Below are positions 9,144-16,885 of a stretch of DNA of 33,395 nt, piece by piece (within the stretch, counting starts at the first letter, position 1; each line of letters begins with the position of its first letter). Made by a program: the position numbers and the translations under genes. The stretch lies in NCBI GenBank assembly GCA_945893045.1, contig CAMDEA010000093.1, forward strand, positions 1 to 33,395. The letters run 5' to 3'. The notes below the pieces were generated by a model that ran no database searches, was not told where the DNA came from, and saw only the letters and a program-made list of their open reading frames with translations. The DNA comes from Planctomyces sp. SH-PL62 (GTDB lineage: Bacteria > Planctomycetota > Planctomycetia > Planctomycetales > Planctomycetaceae).

Positions 9144-9178
9144 ATAGTTGCGGCTTCGCCGCATAGGGAATCATCGCC

Positions 9179-10621
9179 ATGACAACTCCACTTTCTGACT
9201 CTCGCCCGGAAACAATCGTTTCGCGGCGGCACGTTTTGAAATCGTGCGCTTCGGGATTCGGCTATCTGGCGTTCGCTGGACTGGCTCACGAGGCGGCAGC
9301 GGCTCGTGATGGCGGACTGGCTCCGCAGGTGACGCATTTTCCCGCACGGGCCAAGCGCGTGATTTTCCTCTGCATGAACGGTGGGCCTTCGCATGTGGAC
9401 CTGCTGGATTACAAGCCGGAGCTTAATCGGCATTCGGGGGAGTCATCGCCGATCGGGCGTGGGCGCGGTGGCGCGAAGCTGCTCGGTTCGCCGTTCCGGT
9501 TTGCTCAGCGCGGTGCGTCAGGGTTGTGGATGTCGGAAGTCTTGCCGGAATTGGGCAAGCAGGCGGATGAGTTGTGTGTCATCAACAGCATGCAGACCGA
9601 TCTGCCGAATCACTCGCAGGCGTTTATGCAGATGCACTGCGGCAGTTTTCAATTCGTGCGTCCGTCGGTCGGAGCGTGGTCGCTGTACGGTCTCGGCAGT
9701 GAGAACACAAATCTGCCGGGCTTCGTCACGATCAATCCCCCGTCGGACAATGGCGGCGCGAGAAACTACGGCAGCGGATTCTTGCCCGCGATCAGCCAGG
9801 GGACGCGCGTTGGTACGAATCAGATTCCCGCGTTTTACGCCGCGCTGCTTCGCAAGGACCAAGAGCCGGGGCCGCCGCTGAAAAACATCGAGAACAAAAA
9901 CCTCTCACGCGACCAGCAGCGAGCACAGCTTGACCTCGTGCGAAATCTCAATCGACACAAGCTCGAACGGGACGTGCATCACCCAGAGATCGAAGGGGCC
10001 ATTGAATCGTTCGAACTGGCGTTTCGGATGCAGGATGAAGTTCCCGATGTGCTCGACCTGCGGTCCGAATCGGAGTCGATCTTCAAACTCTACGGCGTCG
10101 GATCGGGACTGCCGACGGATCGGTTCGGAAGACAGTGCATCCTCGCTCGGCGACTCGCCGAAGCGGGCGTGCGGTTCATCGAGATCACCGCACCGGTCGG
10201 CTGGGACCATCACTTCCTGCTCAAGGATGAACTGACGAAGAGCACGCTCGCCACCGACCGCCCCATCGCCGCGTTGCTGACCGATCTGAAACAACGGGGC
10301 CTGCTGCACGACACGCTCGTCGTCTGGGCCGGCGAGTTCGGCCGCACGCCCTACGCTCAAAGCGGCAACGGCCGCGATCACAACAACAAGGGCTATTCCA
10401 TCTGGATGGCCGGTGGCGGCGTCAAAGCCGGACTCGCCTATGGAGCCACCGACGAATTCGGCTACGAGGCGGTCGAAAAGCCCATGCACATCCATGATTG
10501 GCACGCCACGATCCTGCACTTGTTGGGCTTGGATCACGAACGCCTGACGTTCAACTACGGCGGCCGCGACTTCCGCCTGACCGACGTGTACGGCAACGTT
10601 GCCACGGAGATTCTGGCGTAA
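9179..10621 (+). CDS. Tat-exported DUF1501 protein
   Basis: 480 aa. The N-terminus has a twin-arginine signal (SRRHVLKSC followed by a hydrophobic stretch ending AHEAAAA), so it is probably exported folded. DUF1501 landmarks are RVIFLCMNGGPSHVDLLDYKP (about residues 60-80), the central WDHH of APVGWDHH, and WAGEFGRTPYAQ followed by GRDHNNKGYSIWMAGGG. The His/Asp-rich sites fit the alkaline-phosphatase-like fold to which DUF1501 is assigned; metal binding is inferred. MHIHDWHATILHLLGLDHE and the C-terminal FRLTDVYG block are typical. It sits after the DUF1553 gene on the same strand, the standard planctomycete pairing. The function of the pair is unknown. No strong Shine-Dalgarno is visible before ATG 9179. 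Confidence 0.9.
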   Translation: MTTPLSDSRPETIVSRRHVLKSCASGFGYLAFAGLAHEAAAARDGGLAPQVTHFPARAKRVIFLCMNGGPSHVDLLDYKPELNRHSGESSPIGRGRGGAKLLGSPFRFAQRGASGLWMSEVLPELGKQADELCVINSMQTDLPNHSQAFMQMHCGSFQFVRPSVGAWSLYGLGSENTNLPGFVTINPPSDNGGARNYGSGFLPAISQGTRVGTNQIPAFYAALLRKDQEPGPPLKNIENKNLSRDQQRAQLDLVRNLNRHKLERDVHHPEIEGAIESFELAFRMQDEVPDVLDLRSESESIFKLYGVGSGLPTDRFGRQCILARRLAEAGVRFIEITAPVGWDHHFLLKDELTKSTLATDRPIAALLTDLKQRGLLHDTLVVWAGEFGRTPYAQSGNGRDHNNKGYSIWMAGGGVKAGLAYGATDEFGYEAVEKPMHIHDWHATILHLLGLDHERLTFNYGGRDFRLTDVYGNVATEILA

Positions 10622-10673
10622 TCTTCGATTCTGGAATTGGCATCCCAGATATGCCGACCCGGCAGAATCGGAT

Positions 10674-10707
10674 TGGTGGGCAAGTGCCGCAGGGGCTTGT
10701 CCCACCA
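10674..10707. repeat. Short inverted repeat in the 313-bp gap 10622-10934
   Basis: TGGTGGGCAAG at 10674-10684 pairs with CTTGTCCCACCA at 10696-10707 (one bulge). It lies about 50 nt after the DUF1501 stop and lacks a T-run. Nothing else firm is seen in this gap; the promoter of the downstream lipoprotein gene should lie in 10720-10910 but no convincing -35/-10 pair stands out. Confidence 0.6.
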
Positions 10708-10934
10708 GACGGCGCAAAGTGGGTGGCGCGTCTCGCCATGATCGCCGACTCCTGCCGGCTTGACTGTCGTCATCACTATCGCGGACCATAGCGCAAGTCC
10801 CGTGCTCGATGGGACCGAGTTGTGTCCCCCCGCCTTACTGCCTGCCTGACCTTCCCTTTCCTTGCGGATAAGAAGACAAAAGAAACGACGGCCCGTCGCA
10901 CGTCGCTGTCTTTTTCGCTTGAGGAGTTTGATTC

Positions 10935-11387
10935 ATGTTTCGGAACCTCTCCGGGATGCTCGTGGTTTTGTTCGCGTGCGGTGTCTCAGGCTGCGGCAAC
11001 GAGTTTGGAAAGTCAGTTTCCGTGACCGGAAAGGTCACCCTGGGTGGCAAGGCCGTCGAGCGGGCGCGGATCATTTTTAACGCGAACGATAAGAAGCTCC
11101 CGGCGGAGCTGCGCAACGTCACGGCCGAACTGAAGCCGGATGGCACCTACTTGCTGAATGATGTCTATCCCACCGAATACACGGTCATGCTGGAGACCAC
11201 AGAAGGTATGGACGCCACGAAGAGTGCGGAACCAGCTCCGAGCCCGTTGACCCCCTACGGCCCTGGAAGCCCACTCCGGGCGAAGGTGACTGCCGAAAAG
11301 ACTCAATTCGACTTTGATTTGCCTGCCGCCAGCGGCGGAGGAGCTCCCGGCGGCGGACCGGCAATCCCCGGTGCCGTGCCGATGTAA
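10935..11387 (+). CDS. Small lipoprotein with a transthyretin/carboxypeptidase-regulatory-like fold
   Basis: 150 aa. A lipoprotein signal with lipobox VSGC places lipidated Cys20 at the mature N-terminus. The body (VTGKVTLGGKAVERARIIF, then ELKPDGTYLLNDVYPTEYTVML) has the pattern of a CarboxypepD_reg-like beta-sandwich. The tail is Gly/Pro/Ala-rich. The start is supported by GAGGAG at 10921-10926, 8 nt before ATG. In planctomycetes such lipoproteins commonly accompany DUF1559 genes, and one follows 93 nt downstream. They are usually treated as a surface-associated pair of unknown function. The fold assignment rests on sequence pattern alone. Confidence 0.8.
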   Translation: MFRNLSGMLVVLFACGVSGCGNEFGKSVSVTGKVTLGGKAVERARIIFNANDKKLPAELRNVTAELKPDGTYLLNDVYPTEYTVMLETTEGMDATKSAEPAPSPLTPYGPGSPLRAKVTAEKTQFDFDLPAASGGGAPGGGPAIPGAVPM

Positions 11388-11480
11388 TCTAGGATGGACT
11401 GCACTGTCTCATGCAGTTCGAGTGATTTTTGATCGCTGATGATTTCTTCCAAAGTTTTCCTGTGACGAAAGGGTCTGGTT

Positions 11481-12422
11481 ATGAATGGGCGACAAGCGAA
11501 AAACCGAGCGTTCACGTTAATTGAATTGTTGGTCGTCATTGCCATCATCGCCGTCTTGATCGCCTTGCTGTTGCCGGCCGTTCAACAAGCTCGCGAGGCA
11601 GCACGCCGCAGTCAGTGCCGCAACAATCTGAAGCAAATTGGTTTGGGACTGCACAACTACTTGTCGAATTCCAAAGACACACTTCCACGCGGAGCTGTTC
11701 ACATTCAAGGATTGAACTGTTGCTGCACGGCGGATGATGCCGTGTCTGTGAACGGGCACACGGTGCATACGATGCTCCTGCCGTACCTGGACCAGGCACA
11801 GCTTTTCAAAAAAATGGACTTCAATGTCCCGTGGAGTCATGCGCTAAATGCCGCGGCGATCAGAACTGTGATTCCTGGCTACATCTGTCCCAGCGCCGTT
11901 CGCAGCGCGCCGCGCAATGCGGCCAACGGACAGCCCGTGCAACCGCACAACTATCCGGGAGCCGGCTCCCATCATGGTTGGGGCTGGTGCGGGCGACATG
12001 GCAACAGCAGCAACAACGGCGTGTTTTCGGCTCGCTGGGGGATCCGCGAGCAAAGCGGCGCGGCTGCCGATCCTGTCCTGACAATGTCAGCGATCAAAGA
12101 TGGGACGAGTACGACGATGGCCTTCTCGGAATTCGCTCAAGGTTTCAACGTGACCACCTGGAACAACCTCGATATCGGCCGAGGCTGGGGAGAACCGTGG
12201 TTTGCCAGCACGACTTTTTCGGTCGGACCACTTTCGACACCCAACAGCACTATCTCGCAATACCCGGCTTACAACGCCAGTAACGCCAGGAGCTATCACA
12301 ACGGCGGAGTGCATGTCCTGTTCATGGACGGGGCCGTGAAGTTCGTCACCAGCAATATCAACGGTCCCACCTGGCAAGCCTTGGGGACGCCGAAGTCCGG
12401 TGAAGTGACCGGGGAGTTCTAG
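11481..12422 (+). CDS. DUF1559 (SBP_bac_10) protein with prepilin-type N-terminus
   Basis: 313 aa. The N-terminus has a type IV prepilin/pseudopilin cleavage-methylation site: basic leader, then A-FTLIELLVVIAIIAVL, with Glu at +5 of the mature protein. The amphipathic helix continues to QQAREAARRSQC. The DUF1559 body follows, with CRNNLKQIGLGLHNY, LLPYLDQ, YICPSA and the C-terminal NGGVHVLFMDGAVKFV signature. Planctomycetes carry many paralogues. Their assembly into pilus-like structures is presumed from the leader and not shown. ATG 11481 is the only start that gives the complete leader; AAAGGG (11467-11472) is a weak ribosome-binding candidate. Confidence 0.92.
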   Translation: MNGRQAKNRAFTLIELLVVIAIIAVLIALLLPAVQQAREAARRSQCRNNLKQIGLGLHNYLSNSKDTLPRGAVHIQGLNCCCTADDAVSVNGHTVHTMLLPYLDQAQLFKKMDFNVPWSHALNAAAIRTVIPGYICPSAVRSAPRNAANGQPVQPHNYPGAGSHHGWGWCGRHGNSSNNGVFSARWGIREQSGAAADPVLTMSAIKDGTSTTMAFSEFAQGFNVTTWNNLDIGRGWGEPWFASTTFSVGPLSTPNSTISQYPAYNASNARSYHNGGVHVLFMDGAVKFVTSNINGPTWQALGTPKSGEVTGEF

Positions 12423-12437
12423 TCCTCCATCAATCGC

Positions 12438-12553
12438 CCCCCACTGAGCTTGTCTCAGTGGCTTGTGGGTTTTTGCGCTACGTTGTCGTCACCGCAAAGG
12501 CTCGCATGAGTAGCGCAGAAACCCGTGAACCACTGAGGCAAGCTCAGTGGGGG
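12438..12553. repeat. Inverted repeat that overlaps the 3' end of the CRTAC1-type gene
   Basis: Arms 12438-12480 and 12511-12553 are reverse complements over 43 nt with about six mismatches. Each arm has its own small hairpin (CACTGAG/CTCAGTG and a diverged version). It lies between two convergent genes. The right arm contains the final codons and the TGA stop (12546-12544) of the minus-strand gene. Confidence 0.85.
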
Positions 12554-14355
12554 TTGCTCTTTGTCATTACTCCCTGCGTGCGGCCTTCAATGAGAATGAT
12601 TTCGGAGCCGGGATTGATTGGCTTCCAGAATTCTTCACGACCCGTGGACCAGACGACGCGCAGTTGGTCGAACTTGGTGCCGTCATCAACAGCCACCAGC
12701 AAACGACTGTCGCTGCTGGCTTGGTAGCCTCCGCCAGCGGGGACGAGCAGCGTCCACGCGCGTCCCGCGATGTGACATTCCACACGTGCTCCCAAGGCGT
12801 CGCGCGAGGCCGTTGTGCCGATGAGCCGTAACCGGATGCCGCGGCTCGCGCGGCGGCTGTCGTTGCGGAGCACGGAATGCGGTTGGCCGAGTTGCGTCAC
12901 CACGAGATCGGTGTCGCCGTCGTTGTCGAGGTCTCCCATCGCGACGGCCCGGCCGATCCATTTCTGACGGAAGTAATCCCCCGCTTGCTGCGAGACGTCG
13001 CGGAAGCGCCGCCCGCGATCGTTCCACAGCACTTGGGCCGGCATTTCGTAGGCATGGCCCATCGCCAGCGGACGCAAATCCCACACATGCCCGTTGGCGA
13101 CCAACAAGTCGGGGTAATGATCGAGATCAAAATCGGCGAGCACCGTGCCGAAGCCCAGCATCGGACGCGACACCGGGTTCAGACCCAGTTGCGAGTTCAT
13201 CGGCCGAAAAGCCGCGTCTCCCAGGTTTTCAAAAAACGAATTCACTTCGTTCTCGAAATTGGTCACCGACAGATCGAACTGTCCGTCGCCGTTGTAGTCC
13301 GCGCAGGCAATTCCCATCCCCGACATCGCGGTTCCTTCGGCCGCCACGGCCACGCCGCGTGACACGCCCACTTCTTCAAACTTCATCGCGCCCCGATTCA
13401 AAAACAAATAGTTCTCGACCGTGTCGTTCGCCACATAGATGTCTAACTTCCGGTCCCCATCAAAGTCCGCGAGCACGACATCGAGTCCCTTTCCATCCGG
13501 GATCGCGATGCCCGCCGCTTCGCCCACTTCGTCGAAGCCGCCATCGCCCCGGTTGTGGTACAGCCGATCGGGCTGCCCCTTCCGTCCGAGCGGTCCGCAG
13601 GAGATGTGAATCGGCGGCCGATGTTGCGTGTAGCAAGCCGGCTCATCCGGCGACCATTGCACATAGTTCGCGACGTACAAGTCGAGATTCCCATCTCCAT
13701 CGAGATCGCCAAACGCAGCGCTCGCGGACCACAGCGAATCCGCCACGCCAGCCGGCTGCGTGACGTCGTCGAACGTGCCATCCCCACGATTGCGCCACAG
13801 ACGCTGCCGGCCGTACTCGCAGACAAACAGATCGGGATAGCCATCGTTGTCGTAATCACCCGCCGCGCAGCCCATGCCGAAGCCGAATGCCATCAGTCCC
13901 GCTGTCGCGGTGACATCTTCAAACCGCATCTCGCCGTCGCCGGTTCCGGTCACGTTGCGATAGAGCCGTTGCGACGCGGTCGGACCGACTTGCTCCGCCG
14001 GTCGCTCGAAGTGCGAACCGTTGGTGAAGAAGATGTCGAGCCAGCCATCTTGATCGAAGTCGAACAAGGCCACGCCGCCACCATTCTGCTCGGTCATAAA
14101 ATGCTGCGGACTGGGACCGCCGTAATACGTGCAGTCGATCCCCGCCGCTTTGCCGACCGACGTGAAACGAATCGGCGAGTCCACACTCGGACCAGCTCCC
14201 TTTTCGGCCGGCCATTGGATGAGCGATCGACGCTGATCGGTCACGTTGTCTGACTCGACCGGCTCGATGCGAGCCGGCGACAAATACCAAGACGCCAACG
14301 ACAACAGCGAGGCGACGACGCCAACAGCGATCATGACTCGGAGGCCCATTCGCAT
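12544..14355 (-). CDS. CRTAC1-family protein: seven FG-GAP/VCBS repeats plus ASPIC/UnbV domain
   Basis: 603 aa from ATG 14355. An N-terminal membrane or signal anchor (about residues 1-22) is followed by an extracytoplasmic beta-propeller. Calcium-loop motifs recur: DFDQDGWLDIFF, DYDNDGYPDLFV, DLDGDGNLDLYV, DFDGDRKLDIYV, DYNGDGQFDLSV, DFDLDHYPDLLV and DLDNDGDTDLVV. The C-terminal ~110 residues match ASPIC/UnbV (RLIGTTASRDALGARVEC, GGGYQASSDSRL). The frame is open to 14460. The start is fixed by TAATG overlap with the TPR gene stop (14357-14353) and by CGGAGG at 14367-14362. Translation is therefore coupled to the upstream TPR gene. A structural or adhesive surface role is inferred; ligand unknown. 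Confidence 0.88.
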   Translation of the reverse strand: MRMGLRVMIAVGVVASLLSLASWYLSPARIEPVESDNVTDQRRSLIQWPAEKGAGPSVDSPIRFTSVGKAAGIDCTYYGGPSPQHFMTEQNGGGVALFDFDQDGWLDIFFTNGSHFERPAEQVGPTASQRLYRNVTGTGDGEMRFEDVTATAGLMAFGFGMGCAAGDYDNDGYPDLFVCEYGRQRLWRNRGDGTFDDVTQPAGVADSLWSASAAFGDLDGDGNLDLYVANYVQWSPDEPACYTQHRPPIHISCGPLGRKGQPDRLYHNRGDGGFDEVGEAAGIAIPDGKGLDVVLADFDGDRKLDIYVANDTVENYLFLNRGAMKFEEVGVSRGVAVAAEGTAMSGMGIACADYNGDGQFDLSVTNFENEVNSFFENLGDAAFRPMNSQLGLNPVSRPMLGFGTVLADFDLDHYPDLLVANGHVWDLRPLAMGHAYEMPAQVLWNDRGRRFRDVSQQAGDYFRQKWIGRAVAMGDLDNDGDTDLVVTQLGQPHSVLRNDSRRASRGIRLRLIGTTASRDALGARVECHIAGRAWTLLVPAGGGYQASSDSRLLVAVDDGTKFDQLRVVWSTGREEFWKPINPGSEIILIEGRTQGVMTKSNPH

Positions 14356-15377
14356 TATGGCCTCCGATTCGACATGGCTAAGCGACGGCCAAATTGCCGC
14401 CAACATTGGGAAGGAACCTCGCGGCCAAACTCGTGCAGCAGATCGGCCAGCCGCTCGCAAAGTTCCGGTGTCGGCTCAGTATGCCGGCCTCGCAGCACGA
14501 TCTCACTGAGCTCGGATTGAAAGCCTTCCAGCTCATTCGCGCGTTGCAGCCTGCGAGCGGCTTCTTCTGGCCGACCCAGCCGTTGGAGCAGCAGCCCTTC
14601 GCGATGCACGTACTGCAATTCGCCAGGCCGCTTCAAGGAGGCACGCTCGATCGCTCGATACGCCGCTGCGACATCTCCTTGCCGCTCGGCGATCAAACTG
14701 CGCAGCCACCAGACTCGCTCGTCATCCCGATCTGCCACGCTCTTCAAACCGGCCTCTTCCGCCACGAGCGCGGTGACCGATTCGAACTCGCCCTGCTCCA
14801 GCAAGAATTCCGCGACGATGTAACGGGTCTCGCGATGATTGGGACGTTGCGACAAGGCCGCTTGCAACGCAGTCCGCGCGGCATCGAGTTCTCCGATCTG
14901 CCAATGACAGTACCCCAGCGCGAGCTGCACAGCAGCCTGTCCCGGTTGCTTCTGATCGACCTCACGCAAGTAGCCGATTCCCTCGCGTGACAGTTGTTTG
15001 CGAAACTCGCAATTCAGCAACTCGATCGCCGCCCCAACATCATCGGGGAATCGAACGAGGTGAGTTTCCAGAACCTCTTCGATCTCGCGTGTGCGAAACT
15101 GATTGAAATATAGCCACCGCAGTTCCTCAAGCGCTTCCACTGAGTTGGGAAATCGTTGCAGGTGCGATTGCAGAGAAGCCTCCGCCAAGTCGAGTTGTCC
15201 CTCAGCCAGTTGCTGCTTGGCGAGGACCAGCCCTGACATCGAATCGCCGGTCTTTTTATGGGACCGGAATTGCCACGCGCTGCCAATCAGCACACAGCCG
15301 AGCAACACCGTCAGACCAATCCTGAACCTGGAACGCTGACTCGGCGACCGACCAGCCTGTGAGACATTTCCATTCAT
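14355..15377 (-). CDS. Membrane-anchored tetratricopeptide-repeat protein
   Basis: 340 aa from ATG 15377. The frame extends to a TTG at 15440, but ATG 15377 gives a conventional short basic N-terminus before one transmembrane helix (IGLTVLLGCVLIGSAW). The rest is helical, with TPR-like repeats (LAEGQLDLAEASLQSHLQRFP, LALGYCHWQIGELDAARTAL, AEFLLEQGEFESV and others). Its stop codon overlaps the start of the CRTAC1-type gene by one base, so the two products are probably made in fixed ratio and may form a complex. No good Shine-Dalgarno precedes 15377, so the start is less certain than that of its partner. The role is unknown beyond protein-protein scaffolding. Confidence 0.8.
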   Translation of the reverse strand: MNGNVSQAGRSPSQRSRFRIGLTVLLGCVLIGSAWQFRSHKKTGDSMSGLVLAKQQLAEGQLDLAEASLQSHLQRFPNSVEALEELRWLYFNQFRTREIEEVLETHLVRFPDDVGAAIELLNCEFRKQLSREGIGYLREVDQKQPGQAAVQLALGYCHWQIGELDAARTALQAALSQRPNHRETRYIVAEFLLEQGEFESVTALVAEEAGLKSVADRDDERVWWLRSLIAERQGDVAAAYRAIERASLKRPGELQYVHREGLLLQRLGRPEEAARRLQRANELEGFQSELSEIVLRGRHTEPTPELCERLADLLHEFGREVPSQCWRQFGRRLAMSNRRP

Positions 15378-15647
15378 CCGGCAATCGCTGCCCAGTCTGG
15401 CAAAAGAGTATGGGGGCTGATCGACTTGAGTTTGCGACAACAGACTTCCCAGCCCAAAACGAACTCGTGGCGAGTCTTTGTATCAGGCCCGCAAGGTGCT
15501 TGGCTATCAGCGGAATCAGCCGCGGAGTTCACGCGGCGAGCGTTTGCGATTAGGTTGTCGCGCCGAGTCCAGGCTGCGATGGCTCGACAAGTTCGAGGCG
15601 AACCTCGCACCGTCTCTTCGCAAACTTTTCAGAAAGCATCATCCCTC

Positions 15648-16853
15648 ATGCAACGCACGTTGTTTCTTCGGCTGTGGATCATGGTCTTTCTGCATTACTT
15701 CGTGTGGGGTGCGTGGTACGTGACGATGGGGACGTATCTCGACCAGACTTTGCATTTTGAAGGGGGGCAAATTGGACTGGCTTACGGTTCGACGGCCGTC
15801 GGCGCTCTGGTCTCGCCGTTCATCGTGGGAATCCTGGCGGACCGCTTTTTCGCCACGCAGCGGATCTTGGCGTTTCTGCATCTGGCCGGAGCGGGTTTGC
15901 TGTATCTCGTCTCGACGCTGAAAGGCTTCGGACAGTTTTATCCCGCGTTGCTGGCCTACACCGTGACGTACATGGCGGGACACGGGCTGACCAACGCGCT
16001 GACGCTGCACCACTCGAAGAACCCGGCCAAGGAGTTTCCGCTGGTGATGGTGATGGCGAGCGTCGGCTGGATCGCGGCGGGACTGGTCGTGAGCTGGCTG
16101 AAGGTGGAGAAATCGGAGGGGATGTTTCAGCTTGCGGCTGGCGCGGCGTTGTTGATGGGGCTGTACTCACTGACGCTGCCGCACACACCGCCTAAGGGGG
16201 CGAACGCTCCGGTCTCGGTCGGCGCGCTGTTGGGTTTCGATGCACTGAAACTGCTGCGTGACCGCTCGTTCGCGACGTTCATGGTCTGCTCGTTCTTGAT
16301 CTGCGTGCCGCTGAGCTTCTATTTCACTTGGACGAACACTTTCATGACCGAAATTGGCATTTCGAAACCCGCCGCGAAGATGACGCTCGGTCAAGTTTCG
16401 GACGTGGTGTTTCTCATGCTGTTGCCGGTGCTGCTGCCGCGACACGGCGTGAAAGGCATTCTGCTGCTGGGCATCGGAGCGTGGGCACTGCGGTTCTCTT
16501 TATTCTCAGCCTTCGCGAGCAACAACGATGCGCTGTGGATGCTGTTTCTGGGCATCTGCATCCACGGCATGTGCTACGACTTCATCTTTGTGATGGGCCG
16601 GATGTACGTCGACAAGCACGCCAGCGAAGACATCCGCGCGGCCGCTCAGGGATTGCACGGAGTCGTCACGCTCGGCGCGGGCATGTTCATCGGCTCGTGG
16701 CTCTCCGGAGTTGTCGGCGAGCACTACAAACGTGGCGAAACCCACTCGTGGCAGGAAATCTGGCTGATTCCCGCAGCGATGTCGGCTGTGCTGATCGTGG
16801 TCTTCGCACTGCTCTTCAAGGAACGTCGCGAAACGTCTGAGCCGACCTCGTAG
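15648..16853 (+). CDS. MFS transporter of the nucleoside:H+ symporter type
   Basis: 401 aa, about 12 membrane helices, close to the usual length of NupG/XapB-type symporters. The N-terminus (LWIMVFLHYFVWGAWYVTMG, then a GQIGLAYGSTAVGALVSPF segment and ILADRFF) is characteristic of the Nuc_H_symport family. The frame is open from 15426, but the 74 extra residues look non-native (Arg/Ser/Gln-rich). ATG 15648 begins exactly at the conserved start of the family. Uptake of nucleosides by proton symport is the family role; other small substrates are possible in planctomycete homologues. It is divergent from the TPR gene, so the promoters of both lie in 15378-15647. It converges on the kinase gene with only 32 nt between stop codons. 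Confidence 0.85.
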   Translation: MQRTLFLRLWIMVFLHYFVWGAWYVTMGTYLDQTLHFEGGQIGLAYGSTAVGALVSPFIVGILADRFFATQRILAFLHLAGAGLLYLVSTLKGFGQFYPALLAYTVTYMAGHGLTNALTLHHSKNPAKEFPLVMVMASVGWIAAGLVVSWLKVEKSEGMFQLAAGAALLMGLYSLTLPHTPPKGANAPVSVGALLGFDALKLLRDRSFATFMVCSFLICVPLSFYFTWTNTFMTEIGISKPAAKMTLGQVSDVVFLMLLPVLLPRHGVKGILLLGIGAWALRFSLFSAFASNNDALWMLFLGICIHGMCYDFIFVMGRMYVDKHASEDIRAAAQGLHGVVTLGAGMFIGSWLSGVVGEHYKRGETHSWQEIWLIPAAMSAVLIVVFALLFKERRETSEPTS

Positions 16854-16885
16854 CCCAGACAACTTTTCGCACTCTGGCGAGCGCT

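Noticed and set aside
10640..10657. Sigma-54-like promoter (TGGCAT...ATGC)
   Set aside because: Spacing and the GC element do not fit the -24/-12 consensus.
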